DNA of 64,000 nucleotides from a virus. Position 1 is the first letter of the stretch. The number at the start of each line of letters is the position of its first letter. The notes under the pieces are model-generated. The model had not been told where the DNA came from. It saw nothing but the letters and a program-made list of their open reading frames with translations, and searched no databases. A program made the translations under genes and the position numbers. The stretch spans positions 1 through 64,000 of the IMG/VR virus record IMGVR_UViG_3300027763_000034, one strand, 5' to 3'. Of this stretch, positions 25,317 through 34,911 are shown in pieces.

Positions 25317-26303
25317 TTAGAACGCTACCATTCCGTTCAATACATACGGTGCAAGTAGTTGGTCTGCATACAAGTTTCCAGTTCCTCTATGTGCATCCTG
25401 CAAGAATTCAAACTTCCAGTCAAATGTACTAATGTTCTTAACATACTTATCTTTCCATGCACGATCCTGATCAAAGTATTGCTTAATTAATACTATGCAT
25501 GCCTCTTCAACATTATCTGGTATTGAGGACCATCCAAATCTTCCTTGAACAGAATATCTGCGATCTTTTTTAAATGCAGCGGAAAATCCTTGGTCGTTAA
25601 TTGTTGGCTGGACCATTCCGTTTGCAGAATAAATCATGTCGTCCATCATCTGCTGCCTGTTGACTCTGATTCCAAATCCCGATTCAGAAATCATTGGTTC
25701 GTATATCCAGTTTTTAACATTGTTTATATTATCAATTAAAAGGACATCGTTTTCATATACCTCATGAATTTCATTAAGTTTAAATGGCATAGGCAAAATG
25801 TCTGAGCCTGAGCCATAAACAATCTGCTTATCATCGTATAAATGAAAAATCTGATTTGTATAAATTTCAATAAGTTTTCTGGCATACTTTTCAGCCATCT
25901 GTAGCTCGTGATATGATTTATAGTTAGGGTCAGAAGGATCTGTTCCAAAGTTTAAATCATCAATGATGTCTGATAGATTTGCATATGGTGTTACTACGTC
26001 TGTAAAGTATATGTGTGAGGCCTGATTATTATTGACCGTGTACCGCCACTCTACTTTAAATTTTCTATTTCTTCTGCATAAAGATAACGGCAAAACAACC
26101 TGATACGTTCCCATATCAGTTTCTAGTTTTGTAGCAGTAAATGTTCCTACTGGAACTGTTGGGCTAACTGCTGGGGATACTGTATTGTCTTCGGTAATAT
26201 CGTATATAACCGCTGTAACAGATCCATCTGCATCTACTAGTTCTCCACCCCAAAATATTTTTGTTTTAATTGGTGAAGTTTGATCTTTGTATATTTCTGC
26301 CAT
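25317..26303 (-). CDS. Head-tail adaptor with N-terminal beta domain
   Basis: A 328-residue protein beginning MAEIYKDQTSPIKTKIFWGG. Residues 1-110 form an extra beta domain (FKVEWRYTVNNNQASHIYF). The remainder is helical with AEKYARKLIEIYTNQIFHLY and EEACIVLIKQYFDQDRAWKD, the pattern of gp6/gp15-type adaptors that sit below the portal. The extra N-terminal domain is longer than a minimal adaptor and resembles fibre-attachment Ig-like folds. Confidence 0.7.
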   Translation of the reverse strand: MAEIYKDQTSPIKTKIFWGGELVDADGSVTAVIYDITEDNTVSPAVSPTVPVGTFTATKLETDMGTYQVVLPLSLCRRNRKFKVEWRYTVNNNQASHIYFTDVVTPYANLSDIIDDLNFGTDPSDPNYKSYHELQMAEKYARKLIEIYTNQIFHLYDDKQIVYGSGSDILPMPFKLNEIHEVYENDVLLIDNINNVKNWIYEPMISESGFGIRVNRQQMMDDMIYSANGMVQPTINDQGFSAAFKKDRRYSVQGRFGWSSIPDNVEEACIVLIKQYFDQDRAWKDKYVKNISTFDWKFEFLQDAHRGTGNLYADQLLAPYVLNGMVAF

Positions 26304-26319
26304 TAACTTATGTTAACGT

Positions 26320-26712
26320 TTAGTTGTAGAAGTCCTGAACTTCCTTTGGTGTCGCTAAACGAAAACCCTCCTCTGTATCAAAGATATTTTGAGCATCTTC
26401 TTCAGACATTGCTACAAAAGGATGATCTTTTGTAAAAGTATATCCGTGGATATCGTATCTGTGATTGTCTCTTGTCATTCTTACAAGTAGGGTATCTTCT
26501 GCCTGAGCTTTTGGATCAAACTTTGGAAGAACTTCAATTTCTTCTGTGTCTCTTTCAATTGCTTCTAACGTGCTTTGATATACACTCCAAGTAACGCCTT
26601 CTTCTGCTAGAGCTGCAATAATGTCTTTTTTATTTTTTAGGCCTTCTGAATCAACTGCAAAATCTGTTGCAATTACTTTTAACTCAGCCACTTTTAATGT
26701 GTCAAACGACAT
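26320..26712 (-). CDS. Capsid-adjacent protein with SAP/Rho-N-like domain
   Basis: A 130-residue protein. Residues about 5-40 (TLKVAELKVIATDFAVD, then NKKDIIAALAEEGV) read as a Rho-N/SAP-type small helical fold that often occurs in phage capsid-region proteins. The C-terminal half is a beta module with HRYDIHGYTFTKDHPFVAMS, as in short head proteins that follow the major capsid gene. It may be a head decoration or head-completion protein. ATG start with AAAAAGGAGA upstream. Confidence 0.6.
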   Translation of the reverse strand: MSFDTLKVAELKVIATDFAVDSEGLKNKKDIIAALAEEGVTWSVYQSTLEAIERDTEEIEVLPKFDPKAQAEDTLLVRMTRDNHRYDIHGYTFTKDHPFVAMSEEDAQNIFDTEEGFRLATPKEVQDFYN

Positions 26713-26742
26713 ATTTTATTTCTCCTTTTTCTAGGTCCTTTA

Positions 26743-26771
26743 ATTATAGCATTGTTAAATTTAAATGAAAA
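26743..26771 (-). promoter_or_regulatory. Promoter for connector genes after the capsid terminator
   Basis: On the minus strand TTTTCA (26771-26766), 17 bases, then TATAAT (26748-26743) with TGC before it. The -35 box uses the T-run of the preceding terminator, giving a terminator-promoter tandem. Confidence 0.6.
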
Positions 26772-26793
26772 GCCCCCAAAATTAATTGGGGGC
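26766..26793 (-). terminator. Rho-independent terminator after the major capsid protein
   Basis: GCCCCCAA / TTGGGGGC 8-bp stem with a 6-base loop followed on the minus strand by TTTTCAT, 27 bases after the capsid stop codon. Confidence 0.85.
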
Positions 26794-26819
26794 CTTTCTG
26801 TAGTCTAATTCTTAATTAA

Positions 26820-27869
26820 TTAAGAAGCAACCTTAACGTTCTTTACAACTACCCAAGCGTCTGCCTGCTCGATTTGAACGCCAACACGAGTATACATTGT
26901 GTACTCGATTGAGTCCTTACGTGGCCAGAAGAATCGGTAAACAGTAACATCACGCTTGATACCAATAACAACGTTATTTGGGAATGTCAAGTGGATATCT
27001 CCGTGTGAACCTGATGGGCTTGCATATGTACCTGTCTGTGTCTCAGGAAGCAATGGAACTTCAACGATTGGAATACCAAATGCGTATGGAGCTACATATC
27101 CTGCTGGACCTCCAAGAACTGGAACATCACCACGGATGATGCCTGAAGCAATATCCTGTGGAGTAACGTTCTGGATGTTCTGTGAGTTAGAGTATAAGTA
27201 ATCCTGGATCAAGTTTGATCCTGAAAGGAAGCGAAGGTCTGTACGACGTTGCTTGTACTTACGTGGAAGAGCCTTTAGAGCTGAGTTAAATACTGCACGA
27301 GAAATTCCCGCACCTGCAGCATCGACAACACGTCCGTGTGTCTTTGCCTTCTTAACTACACCGTCAAAAGACTTGTATAGTGCATCGCTTGAAAGAGATG
27401 AGTCACCGTTAAGAAGAAGATCTTCGATGTCATTTCCTGCTTGTGTTGCCATCATACGTGCAATGTGATCTTCTAGATCTGCACCTTCAATGTTGTCTTC
27501 TAGAGACTCTGTTGAAAGCTCCCAGTCCATGCGGAGTTTCTTTGTTGAAAGAGAAATTTTTGAGAAAGTAACACCGCTGTTAGCAGCTGTGTTTTCGCCT
27601 TCGGATGCAAGCTTTACAAGCTTTTCTCCTACGGACATACGATCAATTTCTGTTGTGTCGGATTTCATTCGGACTGTACGTGCAACCTTACCAATTACGG
27701 TAGCATCGAACATATAGTCCAAGAATCGTGCTGATTGTTCTGGGTTTAGAAGTCCACCGTTGCCATTTTCTGAAGCAACATGAACGCCTGAACCACCTGT
27801 TGAAGAACCGAACCCAGTTGATACTGTTGCACCAGCTGCTGCGGCCTTTTCTAATAATTCATTACTCAT
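26820..27869 (-). CDS. Major capsid protein (HK97 fold)
   Basis: A 349-residue protein. It follows the protease gene and has the typical HK97 pattern: a helical N-terminal arm (ELLEKAAAAGATVSTGFG), ARFLDYMFDATVIGKVARTV, the spine region LEDHIARMMATQAGNDIEDL and the C-terminal strand YRFFWPRKDSIEYTMYTR. It forms the icosahedral shell. Codon use is smoother than that of neighbours. A dedicated terminator follows. Confidence 0.9.
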   Translation of the reverse strand: MSNELLEKAAAAGATVSTGFGSSTGGSGVHVASENGNGGLLNPEQSARFLDYMFDATVIGKVARTVRMKSDTTEIDRMSVGEKLVKLASEGENTAANSGVTFSKISLSTKKLRMDWELSTESLEDNIEGADLEDHIARMMATQAGNDIEDLLLNGDSSLSSDALYKSFDGVVKKAKTHGRVVDAAGAGISRAVFNSALKALPRKYKQRRTDLRFLSGSNLIQDYLYSNSQNIQNVTPQDIASGIIRGDVPVLGGPAGYVAPYAFGIPIVEVPLLPETQTGTYASPSGSHGDIHLTFPNNVVIGIKRDVTVYRFFWPRKDSIEYTMYTRVGVQIEQADAWVVVKNVKVAS

Positions 27870-27890
27870 TTTTATTTCACCTACCTTATT

Positions 27891-29255
27891 TTAGTTAAAG
27901 ATTTCATTTACGGAACCGAGGAAAGCTCCAGACCATTTTGATTTTGATTTAGTAAATACCTCAGACCCGCCAAGGTCAGAGGACTTCTTAATTGCGGTAT
28001 CGCCTTCTACGGCATCTACCTGCTTTTGAACACCTTCGATGGTGCCCTTTATTTCTGACACAGCATCACTAAGTGCGCTGTGCTTTTCTGCCAACTCAAG
28101 AATTCTAGCATCGACATTTTTGCTGAAGGCTTCGACAGATGTTTTAATTTCTGTAACCTGTGCAGCAGATGCCTCTGTAGCCTTTGTGAGTGTATCGGAG
28201 AAAAAGCCTTTTAGATCGCCTAACATTTTTGCAAAATCAGGTTCATCAACCATAACTTCTACTGTATCGGCTGCTTTTTCAACGTTGTCGGCAGAGGTAT
28301 CTTCAACTGTAGAATCTACAGCTTCCAATGATTTGTCAAAAAGATTGACGTTTGAGTCATTGTTAGCTTCCGCTACAACTGTCTCAACTTCTGGAGTAAC
28401 TTCGGCTGGCGCTTCAACAACTGCTTCTGCAGCTACTTCAACATCATTACCTACATTAAGTTTTTCCATGTCATTACCTCCTTCTACGTTTGCCTGTTTT
28501 GCTAATTGTGTTTCAGGCAACGGTAATCTTGACTTCTTGAATGAAGCAAGAATTTTATCTATTTCTTTTGACTTGTTAATGTCTGAACTTTCTACCCAAC
28601 CGATTAGCGCAGCTGGTTTTCCAGATATTGGTGAATCAAAAGTTTTTTCTGTGGACATAAACACTGAGTCGCTGTCTTCGCAATAAAAAATATTTTCTGT
28701 TACTACACTTGTAGCAAGGCCTTTGTAAATCATTTGCCCATTAACTTTTTCGATTGACAAAATATTACATAGCTCATTTGCTGGTGAGTCAACAATTGAA
28801 AGTTCAACAAGATCATAGTCTTTAATAAATCTAACTGCTTCTCCTGTTGCCTTGTTAACCTCATTGTCTGATTCTTTAATCTTTCCGCCGATTGAAAAAC
28901 CAGAAAGAGTGCCATCAAGAACTTTCTCCCAAGTATCTTGTGCACCCTTTGAAATGTATGAAGTTACATAAACTCCATTGTAAAAAGTTTGAGACTTTTG
29001 GTCATAGTATGTTTCTGGCTTAAATGAAACAACTTTACCAACTGCATTTGACTGATGCATCTCACGAAGGTTGCCTCTAAAGTTTTCAAAAGCTTTTACG
29101 CTTGCTTCTGCTGTGACAACATCTCCTGTTTGGTCAACATTATCTAATGTTGCAAAACCAGATACAGTTCTATTTTCTCGATTAACCTTAGTGAAAGGAA
29201 TCGACAAATGTAGGTTTTCGCCATTACTAGACCAATGGCCTTTTTCAATGTTCAT
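27891..29255 (-). CDS. Capsid maturation protease fused to a scaffold-like domain
   Basis: A 454-residue protein. Residues about 15-165 are an HK97-type prohead protease with candidate catalytic H67 (REMHQSNAVGKV) and S121 (GTLSGFSIGG). The C-terminal part (from about 260) is very acidic and helical (VAAEAVVEAPAEVTPEVETV; ATEASAAQVTEIKTSVEAF), fitting a scaffolding segment that the protease removes during maturation. It lies between portal and major capsid genes as expected. Confidence 0.85.
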   Translation of the reverse strand: MNIEKGHWSSNGENLHLSIPFTKVNRENRTVSGFATLDNVDQTGDVVTAEASVKAFENFRGNLREMHQSNAVGKVVSFKPETYYDQKSQTFYNGVYVTSYISKGAQDTWEKVLDGTLSGFSIGGKIKESDNEVNKATGEAVRFIKDYDLVELSIVDSPANELCNILSIEKVNGQMIYKGLATSVVTENIFYCEDSDSVFMSTEKTFDSPISGKPAALIGWVESSDINKSKEIDKILASFKKSRLPLPETQLAKQANVEGGNDMEKLNVGNDVEVAAEAVVEAPAEVTPEVETVVAEANNDSNVNLFDKSLEAVDSTVEDTSADNVEKAADTVEVMVDEPDFAKMLGDLKGFFSDTLTKATEASAAQVTEIKTSVEAFSKNVDARILELAEKHSALSDAVSEIKGTIEGVQKQVDAVEGDTAIKKSSDLGGSEVFTKSKSKWSGAFLGSVNEIFN

Positions 29256-29308
29256 ATGGTCAATTTTAGTGGTTTATCTACTATAACGCAAATAACAGTT
29301 GATTAAAC

Positions 29309-30898
29309 TTATTTGACTTTTGGACCGTCGCCCTTTGGATTTCTAGCTTCTCCGCTTTTATCTGGGGCATTTGCGGATCTTTGCTGATCTCGCTTTTTAT
29401 TGCCCGTCGACTTTGCTTTTTGATCGGCTACTTGCTGGGGCTTTAAATCCACCATTTCGTCTCCGCCTTCAACAGTTGTCATATTCTTTCTAAGACGAAC
29501 TTCGTTAGGGGTAATAACCTGCATTCTCAAATAAATTTCATCAATACGGCTTTGAGTTTCCTCATCAGTAAGACTTAATTCGTTAAACTTTAATTGCACA
29601 ACATCTGTCTTTTCTGCAATTAAATAATTCAATTTCTTTTCAAGTCTATCTTGTGATGGACGGCAAACCTGCTCTTTAAATGTCTTATCAGCATCCCTGG
29701 CAGCGGCTAAATTGATTCCTTCTGGAATACCAATTTTGCTAATTGGAACACGATGAGCTAACAGAATTTCATCTCTATTAGACTTACGATAGATATTAAA
29801 TGAGGACTCTTGTTCTCCTGCTTCAATTGGCTCCATCTTAAATTCAGTTTTTGAATCTGGAGTGTCTGCTGGAAGTGGGATATAAAGAGATCTATGATTC
29901 TTTCCCTTTAATCCGACCTGGAAAAATTCAAGAAGTTTTCTTTCTGATTCTGGGGAAAGCTTTGCTCCCTTTACTGTAATAATATATCTTGGGACCGCCT
30001 TATTTTCAAAGTAGTCTAAGTTATATCTACCAGCAAATTCGTTTCCTGCCAGGGCTTGCTGTGCTGCAATAATATCTGGTACTCCGTAGTAGTTATTCAT
30101 TGGAGTGTATTTCTTTAAATGAATAATCTCATTTGGTCTATCTTCTTGACCAGCAATTGGACTTGGAGTTTCAAGATCACCAAAGTTGCGGAAGTAAACT
30201 GCCTTTCCATAAAGTAGCTGAATAAATCCGTCACGGAATCTACGTACACGCATCGTTTTAGCTGGTATATGGCCTATATAGCCTATATCTCCAGCAGTGG
30301 TACGTCCTATCTCTATGTACCCGTTTCCAGTCGCCTCAAGGTCTGTGTAGGCTTTTATAAGGGTCTCTGTAAATGATTCTTCTTCATTGCAATCATCTAG
30401 CCATTTGTCTAGCTGAGTTTTAATTCTATCAATTTTTGAACGAGCTCTATCTGCCTGTTTTTGATCAGTTATAGCATCCATTGCATCTTTTGCTTTAGAT
30501 GTTTCTGTAAACATATATCCTAGGCCAACAATATTTGAAACCTTAGCATTGATGGCTGCATAGTTATAAGTAGAGACTTCATAAATTTTTGAAAGGTATT
30601 CTAAGTTATATGTTGGCTCTACGAGATCAAATAATGCATATCCGCTAATTGCTTGCTGAAGAAGATTCTGTTGTGTGCCTACGCCAGATGTTCCAACAAA
30701 TGCTTTTGAAAAATCACGATTAATTTTACGTTTAAAATTTGTTCCAAGGCCTCTTAATTTTTTAATTTCTTCTAGACCTATTTTAAATGGATCTTCTGAC
30801 TCTTCTGCTTTTTGAAAATGAAACCAGTCAGATGTATTTGAAATATCTATTGTATTTGATGAATTGTCATCTTCTAAAAATTCTATGTTGCGTGTCAT
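29309..30898 (-). CDS. Portal protein
   Basis: A 529-residue protein of the HK97/SPP1 portal type: GYIEIGRTTAGDIGYIGHIP, AKTMRVRRFRDGFIQLLYG and NEIIHLKKYTPMNNYYGVPD are the recognisable core, with a helical stem after it (NEFAGRYNLDYFENKAVPRY). The C-terminus is Lys/Asn/Pro-rich and probably disordered. It forms the dodecameric DNA gate at one capsid vertex. Its start overlaps the upstream small gene (ATGA). No terminase precedes it in this window. Confidence 0.9.
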   Translation of the reverse strand: MTRNIEFLEDDNSSNTIDISNTSDWFHFQKAEESEDPFKIGLEEIKKLRGLGTNFKRKINRDFSKAFVGTSGVGTQQNLLQQAISGYALFDLVEPTYNLEYLSKIYEVSTYNYAAINAKVSNIVGLGYMFTETSKAKDAMDAITDQKQADRARSKIDRIKTQLDKWLDDCNEEESFTETLIKAYTDLEATGNGYIEIGRTTAGDIGYIGHIPAKTMRVRRFRDGFIQLLYGKAVYFRNFGDLETPSPIAGQEDRPNEIIHLKKYTPMNNYYGVPDIIAAQQALAGNEFAGRYNLDYFENKAVPRYIITVKGAKLSPESERKLLEFFQVGLKGKNHRSLYIPLPADTPDSKTEFKMEPIEAGEQESSFNIYRKSNRDEILLAHRVPISKIGIPEGINLAAARDADKTFKEQVCRPSQDRLEKKLNYLIAEKTDVVQLKFNELSLTDEETQSRIDEIYLRMQVITPNEVRLRKNMTTVEGGDEMVDLKPQQVADQKAKSTGNKKRDQQRSANAPDKSGEARNPKGDGPKVK

Positions 30899-31233
30899 TG
30901 TACTTTACCGCCTCTTAGTACAGAGTCTTTATAGACTCCGATATCGTATGGGTCTGGTGGGAGTCCCCATTTAAGTCGTTGTTCTTGTTCTGCAAGCTCT
31001 TCGTCATCAATCTTTCTGCGCCCAGATAAAAATTTGGGTTCACCCTCATAAATACCATATGAGCGAACTTCTCTAGCCAAAGCATCGATTCTGGATCTAT
31101 TGCCTTTGATTGACGTGATCGAAAGAAAATTCCCATCGTCATCTCCAATCCATCTGCCGTCTGGCATCATCCATACGTATATGCCTAGGGTTGTCTCTTC
31201 GACAATCTTAGTATTTTTCTTTAAGATATCCAT
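30895..31233 (-). CDS. Small conserved protein upstream of portal
   Basis: A 112-residue protein beginning MDILKKNTKIVEETTLGIYV. The WMMPDGRWIGDDDGNFL motif and the end WGLPPDPYDIGVYKDSVLRG are typical of a small actinophage protein near the portal (recollection, not searched). It has no recognisable catalytic residues. It is the first gene after the promoter at 31242-31270. Confidence 0.65.
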   Translation of the reverse strand: MDILKKNTKIVEETTLGIYVWMMPDGRWIGDDDGNFLSITSIKGNRSRIDALAREVRSYGIYEGEPKFLSGRRKIDDEELAEQEQRLKWGLPPDPYDIGVYKDSVLRGGKVQ

Positions 31234-31241
31234 AGACCATA

Positions 31242-31270
31242 ATCATACCATTATCTAGTGCCAAAGTCCA
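31242..31270 (-). promoter_or_regulatory. Promoter of the portal-capsid segment
   Basis: On the minus strand TGGACT (31270-31265), a 17-base spacer, then TATGAT (31247-31242) preceded by TGG (extended -10). It reads into the small gene, portal, protease and capsid genes. Confidence 0.55.
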
Positions 31271-31291
31271 GATTTTGTACCAACAATTACA

Positions 31292-33121
31292 CTAAATGGT
31301 TATATTTGAACCAGCTAATTCAATAGAATAAATAGAGTAGGGCAATGAGTCATTACCAGATGCAGACTCTGATATCGATAGTCCTTCTGACCCAACTGAG
31401 TTAGACCAGTTGCCAATATAATAATTATAATGGTTTGTTATTTGGCTTAAAGTTAAGGCTGTTGGATATATGGCAATATTATTATAGTTTGATCCTAGGC
31501 CGTACGACGTGCCAGCAACATTTTGATTAATTTTAATTAAGCCAGAAGTAACGCTTGAAAGAACTAAGACTACGTGATGTGGGAACCCTACTGTAAAGTA
31601 ACTTGAGCAGTTTGTTTGGGAAGTCACATCTTTCCCATTTACGTATACACTTGTAATCCCACTCTTATTTATGGTGCCGTCTGTGAGCCATTCAAATATT
31701 TTTGATCCATTTGAAAATAAAACATTTTTGCCCGATCCTGGGGTATATATCATTTCAATAGACCTAGAGGGTGATGCTGCTTCTATATTGAAACCTCCAG
31801 ATTCATGCATTGATAATCCATTATATCTGCTATATGAAAGTATTCTTTCGTTATACCTAGACAAATCATAGTCTTGGTCTGAGTATATTCTGTCTCCAGA
31901 GTTATCTGCATAGTAGTCCATATTATTAAAAAAATCAATTGAAACGGACTCTATTTTTGGAATATCAAATGATGTATCGGATGAGGACATTGTTGTTCTT
32001 ACATAAACACGTTCATATGTAGTTAAATTATTTTTTGTAAAATAAGGCAATGATTTATTATTGTAACAAGTTTGCCATCCAGATAATCCGTCTAAACTTA
32101 TTTCAAATAATATATTTTCAAAGTCTGGTTCATACTTTAGTTGTGAACTGTTTATTCCAATTCCAGATGGAACAATTATCTCTTGTGTAAAATTAAAACT
32201 GGCTGGGGATGCGGTGTCAGTTTTAGCAAATGTAACATAGTCATGATCTATAGATAGAACTGCATCTCCATTAATTAGATCTGACCATTTAATTGCAGAT
32301 GGGTAGTAGTATTGTTTTACTGGCATTATTTTTGAATGATTCAATGTAAATAAAACTCCACCGTCTGGTTCTACTATCTGTAGGTGATTCAGCTCGTATG
32401 AGCCAGCAGTGTAATGATTTTGTATTTTACTTTCAGAAAGAGAATATCTGTAGAATGCAACACAATCAATTACAAATGGTTCAGATTCATTAGAAGGACC
32501 ACTCATAAATGAAACTGTTAGGTTGCTAAACGGGTACGGCTCGGAAATAGATTTAGTTGATTTACTTACTCCATTAACATATAATATAATTGAAGATCCA
32601 TTGTATACGGCAGAAATGTAAGAAGCGGATGTTTTTTCTATTTTGGCAACTGCAACCGACGAACCTATTTTAAATAAAACATTTCCATTTTTATAAGTTA
32701 AGCCAATTAAATTTGTTGTGTCAAATGCTAAAGGTATTTCATTGGTGGATGTTTGTGGCGGTTTAAACCATAAGTCTATAGAAAATGGATTATTTTTGTA
32801 TGTTGATGTTGCCATTCCTGGAGTTATGTATATAATTTTTGTATCTGAATTCATTTTTGTTCCAGCTATCGATCCAGGAACTAATGGCATTAATACTGCA
32901 TTTGATGAGTTAAACGATACTCCATTATTACTATTTCCAGAATAATCATATATTACCGACCCTCCGAGATTGGCATAAGAAATACCATTATCTCTTAAAT
33001 CAGCGTATGTAGCATATTGTGTTTTAAGGGCATCATATGAAACTGTGGTGCCAGATATTACTTCATCTAATAAATAAAATGATGTTGGGTGGTCATTTAA
33101 GACTACGCTTTTGTATGACAT
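31292..33121 (-). CDS. Fibre or adhesin protein with LamG-like domains
   Basis: A 609-residue protein beginning MSYKSVVLNDHPTSFYLLDE. Residues about 55-235 are a concanavalin/LamG-type sandwich (YDYSGNSNNGVSF, NPFSIDLWFKPPQTSTNEIP, SYISAVYNGSSIILYVNGVS). A second related sandwich appears near 420-590 (SRSIEMIYTPGSGKNVLF; YNNIAIYPTALTLSQITNHY). Such domains bind glycans. It lies at the portal-proximal end of the fibre gene series. Confidence 0.72.
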   Translation of the reverse strand: MSYKSVVLNDHPTSFYLLDEVISGTTVSYDALKTQYATYADLRDNGISYANLGGSVIYDYSGNSNNGVSFNSSNAVLMPLVPGSIAGTKMNSDTKIIYITPGMATSTYKNNPFSIDLWFKPPQTSTNEIPLAFDTTNLIGLTYKNGNVLFKIGSSVAVAKIEKTSASYISAVYNGSSIILYVNGVSKSTKSISEPYPFSNLTVSFMSGPSNESEPFVIDCVAFYRYSLSESKIQNHYTAGSYELNHLQIVEPDGGVLFTLNHSKIMPVKQYYYPSAIKWSDLINGDAVLSIDHDYVTFAKTDTASPASFNFTQEIIVPSGIGINSSQLKYEPDFENILFEISLDGLSGWQTCYNNKSLPYFTKNNLTTYERVYVRTTMSSSDTSFDIPKIESVSIDFFNNMDYYADNSGDRIYSDQDYDLSRYNERILSYSRYNGLSMHESGGFNIEAASPSRSIEMIYTPGSGKNVLFSNGSKIFEWLTDGTINKSGITSVYVNGKDVTSQTNCSSYFTVGFPHHVVLVLSSVTSGLIKINQNVAGTSYGLGSNYNNIAIYPTALTLSQITNHYNYYIGNWSNSVGSEGLSISESASGNDSLPYSIYSIELAGSNITI

Positions 33122-33128
33122 CCCAAAC

Positions 33129-34232
33129 CTACTTTTCTTCTAGTGATTTTACTCTTGCTGTAAGTTCTTGTACCGCTTTAATTAATGGAGAAATAAATTC
33201 TTCGTATCTTAATGCTTGTTGTCCTTCTGCATCATTCACATCAGAAATTACCCAGCCGCCGAAGTCAGCAATATTGACTTCATCTAAGACAGACTTTACC
33301 TCTTGTGCAATTAATCCGTAATGTGTTCTATCTCCACCAATTTTATTATATTTAACTGGGTTTAATTTATTAATAAAATTTAATCCAAGGTCAGATGTCA
33401 ATATATTTTCTTTTGTTCTTTCATCTGATATAACAGTTGCTGCTGAGTTTAAATATATGTTTTTCCATCCTCTAGTTACGTTATCTGTTCCAGAGTTAAT
33501 TGGACCAAGCAAACCTAAAGTAAATGTATTTGTTGATAGTGGATACCAGGCAGAGTTGACTCCAGTTGTAGATGTTGCTGTTGTTTGTAGCGCAATTCTT
33601 GTTGCAATTGGATCAATAACAGCATTTGATCCTGCTGCGCCAGTTGCGCCAGTTGCACCAGTTGCGCCAGTATCTCCACGAGGAATTGTAAAATTTAAAA
33701 TAACATTGCTAGATGTTCCAGTATTTGTAACAATAGCGTTTGTTCCTGCTGCACCTGTAGTTACTGGGCTAGCAATAGTAATTGTTGCTGCTGCATCACC
33801 TTTTGGACCAGTTGCTCCAGTTGCTCCAGTTGCTCCAGTTTCTCCAGTTGGTAAAACTAAATTTAAAACTTGAGATGGAGATGTGCCAGTAATTGTTGCA
33901 GAAGCTAGTGCGCCAGATACAACTGTTCCAATTGTTAAAACATTTGATGGACCAGGGCCACCAATTACTCCATCTTGACCTTTTGGAATATTAAATGTTA
34001 AAGATTGTGATGGAGATGTTCCGCTAATAGTTACCGAAGCATTTTGACCAGCATTTATTGTATTTGTTGAAGCAATGGTTAAAACGTTTGAAGGGCCTGT
34101 TGCTCCTTGGGGTCCAGGATGAGCAGCAATATATGTAGCAATATCATTACCTAAAATACCAAGATCTCTAGGTACATCGGGAGAATCCGAGTAACTTGGG
34201 AAGTGCCATCCATTAACGCCTGTAGTTGCCAT
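33129..34232 (-). CDS. Tail fibre with collagen-like repeats and S74 intramolecular chaperone
   Basis: A 367-residue fibre. Residues about 115-200 carry GXY triplets ([33 protein letters not shown]), a collagen-like triple helix. The C-terminus (SDERTKENILTSDLGL, then YGLIAQEVKSVL) is a peptidase S74 chaperone domain that trimerises the fibre and cleaves itself. It is immediately upstream in transcription of nothing but the LamG gene, and directly downstream of the oxygenase cluster. Confidence 0.83.
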   Translation of the reverse strand: MATTGVNGWHFPSYSDSPDVPRDLGILGNDIATYIAAHPGPQGATGPSNVLTIASTNTINAGQNASVTISGTSPSQSLTFNIPKGQDGVIGGPGPSNVLTIGTVVSGALASATITGTSPSQVLNLVLPTGETGATGATGATGPKGDAAATITIASPVTTGAAGTNAIVTNTGTSSNVILNFTIPRGDTGATGATGATGAAGSNAVIDPIATRIALQTTATSTTGVNSAWYPLSTNTFTLGLLGPINSGTDNVTRGWKNIYLNSAATVISDERTKENILTSDLGLNFINKLNPVKYNKIGGDRTHYGLIAQEVKSVLDEVNIADFGGWVISDVNDAEGQQALRYEEFISPLIKAVQELTARVKSLEEK

Positions 34233-34238
34233 TTTTTA

Positions 34239-34247
34239 ATTATACCA
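34239..34247 (-). promoter_or_regulatory. Extended -10 promoter candidate before the S74 fibre gene
   Basis: TGGTATAAT on the minus strand overlaps the stop codon of the oxygenase gene ahead. The -35 region is poor, so it would rely on the extended -10. Confidence 0.4.
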
Positions 34248-34911
34248 TTAAGCCTTTATACACAGAAAGGTGTGAGGTATATCTTTTGCCAGACAAAACT
34301 TCATTTACCTTATGAAGATACGGCTCTTGACTTGGAAATATTATTAGGCTGCCCTCTTGTGGCTTTATTGACAAGCCTTGGTTTGGAAACTCTATCTCGC
34401 CACCCTCATAGTCATCATTCAGATAAGCTATCATTGAGAATGCTAGTGTTGTATGTCCGTCATAGTTATCACAATGTGGCCCCATGCCAGAACCTGCTGC
34501 CCATTCTCTAATTGGAATTTCTCCCATTGGAAGTATATAATTTTTTCCGTCAATATTTCTTGACTTTAAATAATTATCAAGACACATTTCAAATGCCATT
34601 TTTAAACTATTACTTATGTAAAGAATTTTTTGATCTAGTCTGGAACCAGAATTATTTTCTTTTATGCTATTAGTTAAAACATTTTTATTTTTTCCGTATA
34701 CAACATTGACATCATCACTTGCTGTCCATGGGCTCCACTGTGTTATTTTTGAATAACTATCTTGGCTTTCATCGACCTCATTGATAAAATCAACTAGTTC
34801 TTTTGGATAGCTTAAAACATTTTTAAAATGCCATATGCCATCTTCTAAAGCATTTGGTATGAACATGTGATACATGTCATTTGGATTAAAATCTTTTTTA
34901 TCTTCTATCAT
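34240..34911 (-). CDS. 2-oxoglutarate/Fe(II)-dependent oxygenase 1 (prolyl-hydroxylase-like)
   Basis: A 223-residue double-stranded beta-helix enzyme with the full metal triad H146-x-D148 and H200, and R210 to bind 2-oxoglutarate; between them is the family strand YLNDDYEGGEIEF. Such enzymes hydroxylate a substrate with O2, producing succinate and CO2. The substrate is unknown; prolyl/lysyl-type protein hydroxylation is the nearest comparison. It is coupled by TAATG to the next oxygenase upstream and precedes the collagen-like fibre gene. Confidence 0.87.
   Translation of the reverse strand: MIEDKKDFNPNDMYHMFIPNALEDGIWHFKNVLSYPKELVDFINEVDESQDSYSKITQWSPWTASDDVNVVYGKNKNVLTNSIKENNSGSRLDQKILYISNSLKMAFEMCLDNYLKSRNIDGKNYILPMGEIPIREWAAGSGMGPHCDNYDGHTTLAFSMIAYLNDDYEGGEIEFPNQGLSIKPQEGSLIIFPSQEPYLHKVNEVLSGKRYTSHLSVYKGLMV

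Noticed and set aside
28039-28686. 215-codon plus-strand ORF opposite the capsid protease gene
   Set aside because: Antisense shadow of the acidic scaffold segment; low-complexity Ser/Ala/Thr, no ribosome site.
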